From NCBI RefSeq assembly GCF_003989735.1, contig NZ_RZGQ01000001.1:1-64000 (forward strand): 64,000 nucleotides of DNA, in the 5' to 3' direction. Position 1 is the stretch's first letter; each line of letters starts with the position of its first letter. The DNA is from Legionella sp. km772 (GTDB lineage Bacteria; Pseudomonadota; Gammaproteobacteria; Legionellales; Legionellaceae). A program made the translations under genes and the position numbers. Shown piece by piece: positions 1 to 8,255 of the stretch. The notes under the pieces were generated by a model. It ran no database searches and had not been told where the DNA came from. It saw nothing but the letters and a program-made list of their open reading frames with translations.

Positions 1-419
1 TTTTGATTTTTTTGATGCAGTGTAATAATTTCGCTTTTTGGTCATTCTATTCCCCTCTTATATTAGAAGAATAGCTCTTAAAAATACCTTTTTTTCGTCT
101 AAAAATCCGCGCCTATATCAGTAGTGCTATTGAAGCTGAAGAGTTTTTTGGTTCAGCCGTTGTGGTTGGTTCAGGAACGGGCTGACGTTTTTCTTTCTTG
201 TCTTTTTTCATGAAGGATTCCAAAGTCAAATCTTTAACAATAAAAAGATTATATATGGAATTGGCTTATTTTTGTTCTTTTTTGGAATTTTTACAATATT
301 TTTACGAAAGAAATTGTTTTTGGTGAGATGGTCATCGGATAACATCTTACCCGTTTCTCAGCTATAATATTCCAAAAATCGCCCGTTTTAGAAAGCTCAG
401 CATCTCTGGCCATTTTTAT
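1..419. other. Gene-poor left edge
   Basis: No gene can be supported here. On the minus strand there is a 32-codon frame at 113-211 (lysine- and proline-rich, starting MKKDKKEKRQ) and a 40-codon frame at 291-413 (starting MARDAELSKT). Both are too short and lack a convincing ribosome binding site. They may be remnants or small genes. Confidence 0.3.
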
Positions 420-2219
420 TTAAAAAGTAGGGGCATCAGGTGTAATAAACCCTTCAGCTTGGCTAGTCCACAGTTTATAAAAATGACCAGATTTATCTTG
501 AAGTAATACCTCCAATGACCCATCTTGCACAATTTCTCCATCAACAAACACCAATATTCTATCCATATTTTTTAAAGTCGATAATCTGTGTGCTATTACA
601 AGTGTTGTTTTATTAATCATTAATTCATGCAAACTTTCTTTTATATAATCCTCTGTTATTGAATCTAAAGCTGACGTAGCTTCATCTAATAATAAAATAG
701 GGGCTTGTTTGAGAAAAGCCCTTGCTATTGCTATTCTCTGTTTTTGTCCGCCCGATAATTTTACACCACGTTCGCCAACCAAGCACTGATATTGTTCTGG
801 TAGCTCTGATATGAATTCATGGCATTTTGCACTTTTTGCCGCTGCGATGACCTCTTCATCCGTTGCCTCAGTTCTTCCAAAGCGGATATTTTCCATGATA
901 GTTCTATGAAACAATTCGGGATCTTGTGGAATAGTTGCTACTTGCTTTCTTAGTGAACGTATTGTTCCCTTTAGAATATCTTGGCGATCGATCAAGATAT
1001 TCCCAGCTTGTGGTTCAATTAATCGTAAAATTAATTTGATAAAAGTTGATTTGCCACCGCCTGAATAACCCACTAAACCTACACTCTGGCCAGGATGGAT
1101 GACGACGTTTAAATTGCTAAATAAGGATTTGTTATTGGTATATTGAAAACTAACATCTTTAAATTTAATCTCGCCATCTGTTACTTTAATACGAGATGCT
1201 CCTTGGATATCCTTAATTGCATGGGGCAATCTAACAAAGCTTAAAGCTTGATTACAAGCCCCAATTACTTTAGAAAATCGTTGCATTTCGTGTCCTACTC
1301 TGAATACCCCATCAAGAAAAGTAAGCGATATTATCATTACTAGAGCAAAATCACCGGGACTTACTGTGCCATGCAGACGGCCATAAATTAGAGAAAATAA
1401 CATTGTACCCATCAAGAGGGTAACACCCGCTCCCTGAGCAAAGTTTACTTTTAAATTTTTCCATTGCAATTTTCGATCATTTTTGACTACTTGATTAATA
1501 TCTTTATCAATATTAGAAATTTCTTGAGGAAGATTAGCATATAATTTTACGGCCATAACATTAGAAATGGCATCAATCATGGTGCCATCTACCTTAGCGC
1601 TTGCCTCAGACAGGTTTCTGGAGATTTTTTCCGAACTTCTTGCTGCGACATAAGACAGTCCCATAAAAGTAATAGACCATACAAAGAGTATGGTGCCAAA
1701 AATTGGATCCACGACCGTAAATAGGGTAATGCTGGCAATCAGGATTGAAAATATTCTTGGAAAAAATAATTCAAAGGGCGTTTTAATTACCTCTTCTATA
1801 TTTTCAGCCATGTCAGAAATTTTTTTAGATAAACTTCCCGCAAAATGATTTTGAAAAAAATCATGCGAGTGTCTCATTAAGTAAGTAAACATATCTTTAC
1901 AGATTGTCGATTTAATTTCAGGATATAAGCGCAAGCACAGATAAGTGTTGAAACGGTAACATATGTTTAAAATCATTGGTAATGAGGCGTATACAATGGC
2001 AGGAATTAATATAGCGTTCAGCAGTGTAGTGTTTTCCGGAAAATGGGCTGCAGCATCAATAATTACTTTTAATAAGTAAGGACTGAGAGTCATTTCTACC
2101 GCTCCCAATAGCCCACATAAAAGAAACACAGATAAATAAAGTTTTCTATTTTTCAAATAGCGCCATATGAAAGGAACTAATTGACCTGGCAAAGTTACCT
2201 CAGTTATATTTTGTTCCAC
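420..2219 (-). CDS. ABC exporter, fused permease-ATPase
   Basis: A 599-residue half-size ABC exporter. The first ~320 residues hold about six hydrophobic segments. The nucleotide-binding domain shows Walker A GYSGGGKST, signature LSGGQKQR, Walker B LLLDEATSALD and the switch region AHRLSTL. It probably works as a homodimer in the inner membrane and exports a lipid, peptide or drug. Translation appears to start at GTG, with a strong GGGGGA site five bases upstream. It is a clear paralogue of the exporter at 35657-37411, sharing much of the ATPase domain. The substrate cannot be told from sequence. Confidence 0.9.
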   Translation of the reverse strand: MEQNITEVTLPGQLVPFIWRYLKNRKLYLSVFLLCGLLGAVEMTLSPYLLKVIIDAAAHFPENTTLLNAILIPAIVYASLPMILNICYRFNTYLCLRLYPEIKSTICKDMFTYLMRHSHDFFQNHFAGSLSKKISDMAENIEEVIKTPFELFFPRIFSILIASITLFTVVDPIFGTILFVWSITFMGLSYVAARSSEKISRNLSEASAKVDGTMIDAISNVMAVKLYANLPQEISNIDKDINQVVKNDRKLQWKNLKVNFAQGAGVTLLMGTMLFSLIYGRLHGTVSPGDFALVMIISLTFLDGVFRVGHEMQRFSKVIGACNQALSFVRLPHAIKDIQGASRIKVTDGEIKFKDVSFQYTNNKSLFSNLNVVIHPGQSVGLVGYSGGGKSTFIKLILRLIEPQAGNILIDRQDILKGTIRSLRKQVATIPQDPELFHRTIMENIRFGRTEATDEEVIAAAKSAKCHEFISELPEQYQCLVGERGVKLSGGQKQRIAIARAFLKQAPILLLDEATSALDSITEDYIKESLHELMINKTTLVIAHRLSTLKNMDRILVFVDGEIVQDGSLEVLLQDKSGHFYKLWTSQAEGFITPDAPTF

Positions 2220-2281
2220 GTAGTTCCCCCTTCAAGTTCAAAAAGTGGGATCTCAGGATTGCAGTCCCTTCCTAGAGGAAA

Positions 2282-2653
2282 TTAAGATATGATTTCTTTT
2301 CGAAATGACAACTTTGACGCTTCATCTTGACCTCTTGAGCCCAAGCAATCAATCCGAGTAATATGTACGCTATTATTCATAGACGAAAGTAATTCATGCT
2401 GCTTTTTATCAATAAAGGCACGGATATCAGGATTATTAAAATGAGCATTAAATGCTTCATAATTTGAATATTTTTCTACGAGAGTAATTTCATCTGGGTT
2501 AGCTATACTTTGAATAATTTCATAATATTCACAGCCTGGCTCTTTCCTACTTGATGCAGCACAGATTTCAAGAACATTAAGCAGCTCATCCCGCTTTCCC
2601 GCCTTTACAACAAGTTTTACATGATTTGTAATTTTGATGGTATTTTCATTCAT
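2282..2653 (-). CDS. Antibiotic biosynthesis monooxygenase (ABM/YgiN-like) domain protein
   Basis: About 123 residues with a single ferredoxin-like ABM domain: conserved G-C-x-Y in PGCEYYEI, then the VEKYSNYEAFNAHFNNP stretch typical of YgiN-like proteins. Family members are small dimeric oxygenases acting on quinol-type substrates without cofactor, or act in unknown stress roles. The frame can be extended two codons to a TTG, but the ATG at 2653 is preferred. It lies downstream of the shikimate-kinase-like gene and upstream of the exporter on the same strand, so all three may be co-transcribed. Confidence 0.75.
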   Translation of the reverse strand: MNENTIKITNHVKLVVKAGKRDELLNVLEICAASSRKEPGCEYYEIIQSIANPDEITLVEKYSNYEAFNAHFNNPDIRAFIDKKQHELLSSMNNSVHITRIDCLGSRGQDEASKLSFRKEIIS

Positions 2654-2734
2654 AACCAATCTCTCTTTAATTAATTTTTGCTAAAAACAGCATCATAAGC
2701 GCACATAGAGACCGCTCGTTTTTCGGTTTAAATA

Positions 2735-3265
2735 TTACTTCTCAAGAGCCATCATAACTTTGTTAACATCTTCTTCAACAATTTTATTGATTTCAGAAAC
2801 TTGATCTGAACTACCAACAGATTCAACAATCAAGGTAGCGATTTCTTCAAAGAAAGCATCTCGTTCACTATGTTGTTTTTCCAAGAAACTCTTCATATCA
2901 TCCACGGGAAGTGATGAAACTCTTCCATTTTCCATACGACTCAGTTGAGTTGGAATAGAGACCTTCAAATAAACAACAAATTCAGAGGATAACAATTTCC
3001 GACATTGTTCGCTTGATACAACACACTCTTCCAATAAAACAACAACATTTTCTTTTCCAGTACAATGAGCAATGATGTCTGCTTGACAGCGATTAAACGC
3101 AGCGACTCCTTGCTCGCCCAGAATATCTCGTGTCTGCCGGCCAATGTAACGTTCAATACTTGGGTTTGCATCGACAATTTGCCATCCTAATTTTTTAGCC
3201 AATGCTTCTGTAAATATAAACTTGCCTGCACCCATATGGCCAACAATGAAGATACGCTTTGTCAT
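2735..3265 (-). CDS. Shikimate-kinase-like P-loop protein with altered Walker A
   Basis: 176 residues resembling shikimate kinase in length and order: P-loop GHMGAGKF near residue 10, then D-x-N in place of the usual DxD strand, followed by IERYIGRQTRDILGEQG, the counterpart of the family's IE..G.SI..IF...GE. The Walker A lysine is kept, but the following Ser/Thr is Phe, which should weaken Mg-nucleotide binding, and the substrate-binding GG motif is not evident. A shikimate kinase role is therefore unlikely. It may be a divergent kinase or a binding protein. It belongs to the left cargo of ICE1. Confidence 0.6.
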   Translation of the reverse strand: MTKRIFIVGHMGAGKFIFTEALAKKLGWQIVDANPSIERYIGRQTRDILGEQGVAAFNRCQADIIAHCTGKENVVVLLEECVVSSEQCRKLLSSEFVVYLKVSIPTQLSRMENGRVSSLPVDDMKSFLEKQHSERDAFFEEIATLIVESVGSSDQVSEINKIVEEDVNKVMMALEK

Positions 3266-3411
3266 TTTTTAATATCTCTTTTTAGTTTCAGTAACAAATT
3301 TTACCATATTTAAACTATCAACGCTTTAGCTAGGCAACTCAATTACTCGAGTAATGCAAATCAAATTGCTTAAGACAAATTAATTTTCGTATATACTTTT
3401 TTCCTTACAAT

Positions 3412-3849
3412 TCAAACGAGCAAAAATAACATAAAGAAAGAAGATGCCGCTAATATAACCACTGACGACACCAACATAAACCAACCTAACCTCTTTGTCT
3501 GTTGTGACAGATCATGAGCTTCTGCCAATGAATCAGATATAATCCTTTCCATAGATTGAACCGATATGTTAGTAGATTCCAGCAATAATCTGGCCATTGC
3601 CTCTTTACTACCCGCTAGTGCAGCATTAATAATTTTTTCAGCTTTTTCCTTGGCATCGTCTCTCCATTGAGAGGAAATGCTCTCCATTTCCTCTCTGAAC
3701 TGGGTCAACATAGCAGCTTGGGCCTGTCGGACATCTTCAATCAATCTATTATTCATAGTCTGCAGGATGAGAATCGGATCATCCTTGCTTAAAACCACAC
3801 CATGTTTGACGGCGATCTCCTGAATAGCTGCATCAAATTTATCTGGCAT
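3412..3849 (-). CDS. traM: Conjugal transfer protein TraM-like
   Basis: 145 residues, helical and charged, with one C-terminal membrane segment (about residues 122-144). It starts in the TAATG overlap with traL. Its place after traK-traL matches traM of the RP4 Tra1 region, which contributes to transfer efficiency. Assignment rests mainly on order, size and the TraL neighbour, because the sequence has little else to recognise. Confidence 0.7.
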   Translation of the reverse strand: MPDKFDAAIQEIAVKHGVVLSKDDPILILQTMNNRLIEDVRQAQAAMLTQFREEMESISSQWRDDAKEKAEKIINAALAGSKEAMARLLLESTNISVQSMERIISDSLAEAHDLSQQTKRLGWFMLVSSVVILAASSFFMLFLLV

Positions 3850-4574
3850 TAGATCACCCTGGCATTATCTAATTGACTAAATAGCTGATCACGAACAATT
3901 TTTAATCGCTGGCGAGTCATGATGCTTTTCTCTGGCATACCCAGGACTTCATCAAAGGTCAGCTTTTGTTGCAACATCTCGGTAAGATCCCAGCCGTAGG
4001 TTTCCTTTTTCAGATCGGGGATTTGAATTAAGGCTGATATTTTGTCTTTGTTATCTCGGTAGGCTTTCAGTTGTTCAAATACTCTGCCTTCATGCTCTAT
4101 GGCTCCCCAATAGGGATTGAGCCAGACAACAAACTGTGCTTCATTTGCAAACTGGTCAATCAGCTGCGCAAAGCCATTAATGGTATCGAATAAGGCCTGG
4201 CCTCCGGTGATGACAGTGTGAATCACCATTTCATAACCTAATTCCTTTAACAAAGCTGGAACTTGGTTGCTGATGAGGTAATGAGATAGCGGTACAAAAG
4301 AACTGGCACCGTTGTCAATGACTACATCATTCGTTGTTGAGGCAATTTTTTCGATGAGTGCATCAAAAAGTCGGGGGTTGATTTCATCACCGCTCATCAC
4401 TTGAATATGATCGACGTTGAGGGCTTTAAAACCATGAAAGGTTGAATTGATGGGGTCGGTGTCAATGCACAGAGGGGTTTGACCTTTGTGGTGTTTGTAT
4501 TGTGCAGTTGTTGCTGAAATAAATGATTTGCCGACGCCGCCTTTGCCTTGCAGTGTGATATGAATTTTTGCCAT
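3849..4574 (-). CDS. traL: TraL, ParA/MinD-like ATPase of the transfer region
   Basis: 241 residues starting with a deviant Walker A, LQGKGGVGKSFISATTAQY, followed by PLCIDTDPINSTFHGFKALNV, which closely follows RP4 TraL. A DNGASSF stretch corresponds to the switch/Walker B region. ATPases of this family are accessory factors of the relaxosome/DNA-transfer apparatus. It overlaps traM and traK by TAATG, implying translational coupling in a traK-traL-traM operon that diverges from traJ across oriT. Confidence 0.9.
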   Translation of the reverse strand: MAKIHITLQGKGGVGKSFISATTAQYKHHKGQTPLCIDTDPINSTFHGFKALNVDHIQVMSGDEINPRLFDALIEKIASTTNDVVIDNGASSFVPLSHYLISNQVPALLKELGYEMVIHTVITGGQALFDTINGFAQLIDQFANEAQFVVWLNPYWGAIEHEGRVFEQLKAYRDNKDKISALIQIPDLKKETYGWDLTEMLQQKLTFDEVLGMPEKSIMTRQRLKIVRDQLFSQLDNARVI

Positions 4575-4915
4575 TACAAGAGTTCCTCCAGGTTGGGTTT
4601 TGGATTAAAAGTAAAGCCGCGAATTTCGTTCTTTGCTTTACTTTTAGCCTTTTCATCATCCTTGGTGTTTTCCTGCATAGACGGCTTTTCTGCAGCAATC
4701 AAACGTGCTACATAGCCACAAAAAGTTTTATAAGAAAATGAGATTTTGCCTTCCTCAACTAAGGTTTCCCAGACAAGCTTTATGGACCAGCCGTCAGTCA
4801 GCGCTGAAGCTATATCTTTTTTTAGCGCAAGAAAAGCGGCTTTATTTACAGATTTATCAGAGACTTTCCTTTCTATCTGCTTTGCTGCGATTCGTTCGCT
4901 GAGGGAATTTCCCAT
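4574..4915 (-). CDS. traK: TraK-like oriT-binding accessory protein
   Basis: 113 residues, strongly basic, with a central TraK-like region (WSIKLVWETLVEEGKISFSY). In RP4 TraK binds an intrinsically bent AT-rich segment beside oriT. Here the gene likewise begins right beside the AT-rich arm of oriT and is transcribed away from it. The stop codon overlaps the traL start (TAATG). Family call by position, size and the short conserved core. Confidence 0.75.
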   Translation of the reverse strand: MGNSLSERIAAKQIERKVSDKSVNKAAFLALKKDIASALTDGWSIKLVWETLVEEGKISFSYKTFCGYVARLIAAEKPSMQENTKDDEKAKSKAKNEIRGFTFNPKPNLEELL

Positions 4916-5309
4916 GTCATACCGTCAATTTATTATTGTTCTTTCTGATGGTATGAAATATTGCGCTGTTCTGCAATAGCTTATGTTACTTTCTTTCCTT
5001 TTGTCGTAATTGAAGATCCTCTTAAACAGACATATATGTTATTTATCGTAATAATTGGTAATTATCAGTAATTATTATGTGTTTTCACAAAATAACCTTG
5101 AAATTACATAAAATTACCTGCTAGTATGCCAGTCAATGAACTCAAAATGCTGGGCAAGATAGGTGAAGTTAGCTAACCAGCGAGCTGGTCATCAAACTTC
5201 ACGAGCCTTATTCGCACCTTCGGTGCTCAACGGAAAGCTCGCGCTTTGAGGTCATAAACAGATAACCAAAGGATTGCATAACCACTTATTAAAAGAGGTC
5301 AGCATCCTT
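4916..5309. other. oriT: Origin of transfer (oriT), RP4 type
   Basis: The region lies between divergent traK and traJ exactly as in RP4. On the minus strand, positions 5169-5152 read ACTTCACCTATCTTGCCC, differing from the RP4 nic sequence at one base of the core, so the nick is predicted between 5155 and 5154 on that strand. Next to it is a 19-bp imperfect inverted repeat, arms 5163-5181 and 5184-5202 with 16 of 19 pairs, the expected TraJ site. The stretch 4980-5130 is very AT-rich, as expected of a TraK-bound bent region. Small hairpins at 5214-5226 and 5234-5247 precede traJ. Confidence 0.92.
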
Positions 5310-5663
5310 ATGGACGATAAAACCAAATCCCCCACCCGAAAAAACGGTCGCCATCTTCGTGTGCCTGTTTTGCCCAATGAAGAAACGCAAATTAAAACCA
5401 ACGCGGCTAATGCCGGTTTATCTATCGCGGAATATTTAAGACGAATCAGTCTTGGGTATCCGCTGCAAAGTGTCATAGATAAAGATCAAGTAATCCAGCT
5501 TGCCAAAATCAATGCCGATGTCGGTAGACTTGGTGGACTGTTAAAACTTTGGTTGACCCAAGATAAACGCGTCGCGCATTTTGACCATGCCACGATAATA
5601 ACTCTGCTAAAGAAAATCAGGGTTTTACAAGAGGCCATGTTTGATGTGGTGAAAAAGCTATGA
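5310..5663 (+). CDS. traJ: TraJ-like relaxosome protein
   Basis: 117 residues, with ribbon-helix-helix-like content near the start (HLRVPVLPNEETQIKTNAANAGLSIAEYLRR), as in MobC/TraJ proteins. TraJ binds the inverted repeat next to nic and recruits the TraI relaxase. The ATG at 5310 is preferred over a TTG at 5274; a GAGG lies upstream. The stop overlaps the traI start (ATGA), so relaxosome genes are coupled. Confidence 0.85.
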   Translation: MDDKTKSPTRKNGRHLRVPVLPNEETQIKTNAANAGLSIAEYLRRISLGYPLQSVIDKDQVIQLAKINADVGRLGGLLKLWLTQDKRVAHFDHATIITLLKKIRVLQEAMFDVVKKL

Positions 5664-7483
5664 TTATTCGCCATATCCCTATGAAAACGGCACGACTTAG
5701 CAGCTTTTCAGGCCTGGTCCATTACATCACCAACCCCCAGGATAAACAGGAACGGGTGGGAAAGATTAACCTATCCAATTGCAACAGTATCGATCCCACC
5801 TGGGCTGTTCAGGAAGTATTGGCAACTCAAGCCAAAAATCAACGGGCTATCGCAGATAAAACCTATCATTTATTAATCTCTTTTGCCCCGGGGGAAATAC
5901 TGTCTGATAAGCTGTTGGACGTCATCGAAGACCGGGTTGTCTCCTCTATTGGGTTTAAGGATCACCAGAGAATCAGCACCGTCCATCATGACACGGATAA
6001 TCTTCATATCCATGTCGCAATCAATAAAATCCACCCCAAAACCCTCAACATGATTGAGCCATACAGGGCTTATAAAACTTTTGCGGAGGTGGCAACCCAA
6101 TTGGAAATTGAGTATGGACTGGAAATAACCAATCATAAAACCCTAAAGGGGCGGTCTGAAAATTTAGCCGATGACATGGAGCAGCATTCCGGTATTGAAA
6201 GCTTGATTAACTGGATGAAACGCCATTGTAAGGATCAAATAGAGGCGGCCAGCAGCTGGAATGAGCTTCACCAAACACTGGCAGCGCATGAGTTGGCAAT
6301 TAAGCTTAGAGCCAATGGATTTGTTTTCTGTGACAAGAAGGGGCTAATGGTTAAAGCCAGTTCCGTTTCCCGCAATTTTTCCAAAAAGAACCTGCTGTCC
6401 AAACTGGGGGAATTTACACCCGCCTTATTTCAGAGTGAGGCCGGTTCAAAAAATACTTATCACTATGAACCACTTAGCAAGACCATGTCCAATTCCGAGC
6501 TGTATGCCCGTTATCGTGATGAAAGGCTTAAGAACAAAATCATCCTTGCAGACAAGCTCAAAACACTGCGACAAGCCAAGGCAGGTGCTATTGAAAAAGC
6601 CAAAAAGCGAGCCAGGCTAAAAAGAAAGGCCTTGAAATTGATGAAAATGCCGATCATTCAGAAAAAACTTCTGTATGGGCAAATCAGCAAGACACTCCTG
6701 GATGAGATTGAGAGAATTCGCAACAACTATTCCACCCAACGCCAAAACCAGATTAACGGGCATCAGAATCGAACCTGGGCTGATTGGTTGAGGTATAAGG
6801 CAGAGACCGGGGATCAGGATGCTTTAACCGCACTGCGTTTTAAAAATCGAAAGAACAAAAGCAAATACTCCCTGTCAGGCGGCAGAGCAGATACATCCCC
6901 AACCGATCTCAATATCCTTGACTCGATCACCAAAGAAGGCACAGAGATATACAAAATCGATAAGGCCGTCATTAGAAATAATGGCCATGAGATCAAAATT
7001 TCTAAAGGCGGTTCGATTAACACATTAATAAAAGCGCTGGAAATGGCGCAGCGGCAATATGGCAACTGTATTCGGGTAAATGGCTCGCCGCTATTTAAAA
7101 AAATCATCCTGCAAATCGTGATTCAACATAACATCCCAATCACCTTCGCTGATCCAGATATTGAAGCCCAACGAACTAAACTGAAACAGGAGACCAACAA
7201 TGAACATGCAAGACGAAACCGATATAGTAATGGAAGAAGAGCTTCTGGAAACGATGAAGCTACTAGAACAGGAGGCCGAAGAAAGTGGGGAAAAACAAGA
7301 ACAAAGCCCAACCCTTACCGCACTAGCTGCGGCACGCCGGCCGAAAATCAAAACGGCCTGCGAGACCTGCCCCAACTCGATGTGGTTCAGCTCGCCGCAA
7401 GAGGTGAAGTGCTATTGCAGGATAATGCACCTGATAAGCTGGAGCGCAAAAGAGTCAAACCTGATAACCATGTGCGACGGTAA
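5660..7483 (+). CDS. traI: TraI relaxase, MOBP/IncP family
   Basis: 607 residues. The N-terminal ~200 residues match the RP4 TraI catalytic domain: Tyr22 in LVHYIT (nucleophile attacking nic), Ser74 in LLISF, and the metal-binding motif HHDTDNLHIH with His116 and His118, all at the same residue numbers as in RP4. It nicks the minus strand at oriT, stays attached to the 5' end and pilots the strand to TraG. A central basic region and an LPD7-like segment (ISKGGSINTLIKALEMAQ) follow. The last ~95 residues are read through DNA that codes for another protein in a second frame (7200-7496), which explains their odd arginine-rich composition. Confidence 0.95.
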   Translation: MIIRHIPMKTARLSSFSGLVHYITNPQDKQERVGKINLSNCNSIDPTWAVQEVLATQAKNQRAIADKTYHLLISFAPGEILSDKLLDVIEDRVVSSIGFKDHQRISTVHHDTDNLHIHVAINKIHPKTLNMIEPYRAYKTFAEVATQLEIEYGLEITNHKTLKGRSENLADDMEQHSGIESLINWMKRHCKDQIEAASSWNELHQTLAAHELAIKLRANGFVFCDKKGLMVKASSVSRNFSKKNLLSKLGEFTPALFQSEAGSKNTYHYEPLSKTMSNSELYARYRDERLKNKIILADKLKTLRQAKAGAIEKAKKRARLKRKALKLMKMPIIQKKLLYGQISKTLLDEIERIRNNYSTQRQNQINGHQNRTWADWLRYKAETGDQDALTALRFKNRKNKSKYSLSGGRADTSPTDLNILDSITKEGTEIYKIDKAVIRNNGHEIKISKGGSINTLIKALEMAQRQYGNCIRVNGSPLFKKIILQIVIQHNIPITFADPDIEAQRTKLKQETNNEHARRNRYSNGRRASGNDEATRTGGRRKWGKTRTKPNPYRTSCGTPAENQNGLRDLPQLDVVQLAARGEVLLQDNAPDKLERKRVKPDNHVRR

Positions 7484-7496
7484 TTTTTTAGGCTAA
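7200..7496 (+). CDS. traH: TraH-like acidic protein nested in the 3' end of traI
   Basis: 98 residues encoded in the +1 frame relative to traI, overlapping its last 284 bases. The ATG at 7200 (or 7206) follows a CAGGAGA ribosome binding site. The first 40 residues are strongly acidic (EEELLETMKLLEQEAEESGE). The C-terminal half has CETC and CYC with a later Cys, suggesting metal binding. In RP4 the acidic protein TraH is encoded out of frame within traI and stabilises the relaxosome; position, frame and acidity agree. Sequence similarity to RP4 TraH itself is not shown. Confidence 0.65.
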   Translation: MNMQDETDIVMEEELLETMKLLEQEAEESGEKQEQSPTLTALAAARRPKIKTACETCPNSMWFSSPQEVKCYCRIMHLISWSAKESNLITMCDGNFLG

Positions 7497-7533
7497 ATAG
7501 TTTCTCTGAAGGGAGTAGCTGCATCATTATCTT

Positions 7534-8130
7534 TCATGCTTCATCCAGATATCTAGCAACCTTGAAACCACATGTTGCACACTCGCCTTCAAGCGTAATT
7601 GTTCTGCCACTTTCTATGGCCACAGGGGATATCATTCTGCATACCCCACTGCATTGACCACACCAGACATTATTTAAAATCAACTCTTTCTGTTTTACCT
7701 TTTCCCATAACTGGAGCGCTTTTTTGGTCCCATGAACACCTGCATTTTCTGGAATCATAGTTCTTTGTTTTGCTAAATCCCAGTAGTGCATCAACTCATC
7801 AAATGATTTGCCCTGTAAATTATCCAAACCCTGCTCTTTAGCAATAACCTTCATGGCATTTAACCGATATTCAAATTTATTCAGGCTTTTTCGCAGGGTA
7901 AGCTCGGTATCAAAGTTACAATAAGTGCATAAGGAAAATACTGCGTGCATTAAATCACCTATTTCATCCTGCAAGGCATCTCTTTTGTCCTTTGCCTCCA
8001 GATGTTCTTCAATTTCCAGACACTCGTTGCGAATTTGCGCCATGATTTGAGCTTTGGTTTCCCATTGTAGGCCAAAAAGAACGGCTTCTTTTTCTAAATT
8101 ATCAACATCATCAAAAATGGTTTTCTTCAT
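7534..8130 (-). CDS. MazG-like pyrophosphohydrolase with C-terminal zinc ribbon
   Basis: 198 residues. The N-terminal half carries the all-alpha NTP pyrophosphatase signature: ECLEIEEHLE (ExxE helix) and DEIGDLMHAVFS (ExxD helix). The last ~45 residues have two Cys pairs, CGQC and CATC, typical of a zinc ribbon. MazG relatives hydrolyse non-canonical or excess NTPs to NMP and PPi, and in mobile DNA may modulate ppGpp or nucleotide pools. It converges with traI/traH and follows traC on the minus strand. The substrate is unknown. Confidence 0.7.
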   Translation of the reverse strand: MKKTIFDDVDNLEKEAVLFGLQWETKAQIMAQIRNECLEIEEHLEAKDKRDALQDEIGDLMHAVFSLCTYCNFDTELTLRKSLNKFEYRLNAMKVIAKEQGLDNLQGKSFDELMHYWDLAKQRTMIPENAGVHGTKKALQLWEKVKQKELILNNVWCGQCSGVCRMISPVAIESGRTITLEGECATCGFKVARYLDEA

Positions 8131-8255
8131 AGATTAGCTATACTCCAAAAAACATCAGCCAATGCATCCAGCGTTGCAAAATCTTATTGCGGAATGAGAT
8201 GTTGCAACTTATTGTAAAAGCATCAAAGCCGTTAGTATATCATTACTGATTGGTT

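Noticed and set aside
5873-6136. Minus-strand 87-codon frame within traI
   Set aside because: Shadow of the highly conserved relaxase domain; no ribosome binding site and no family features.
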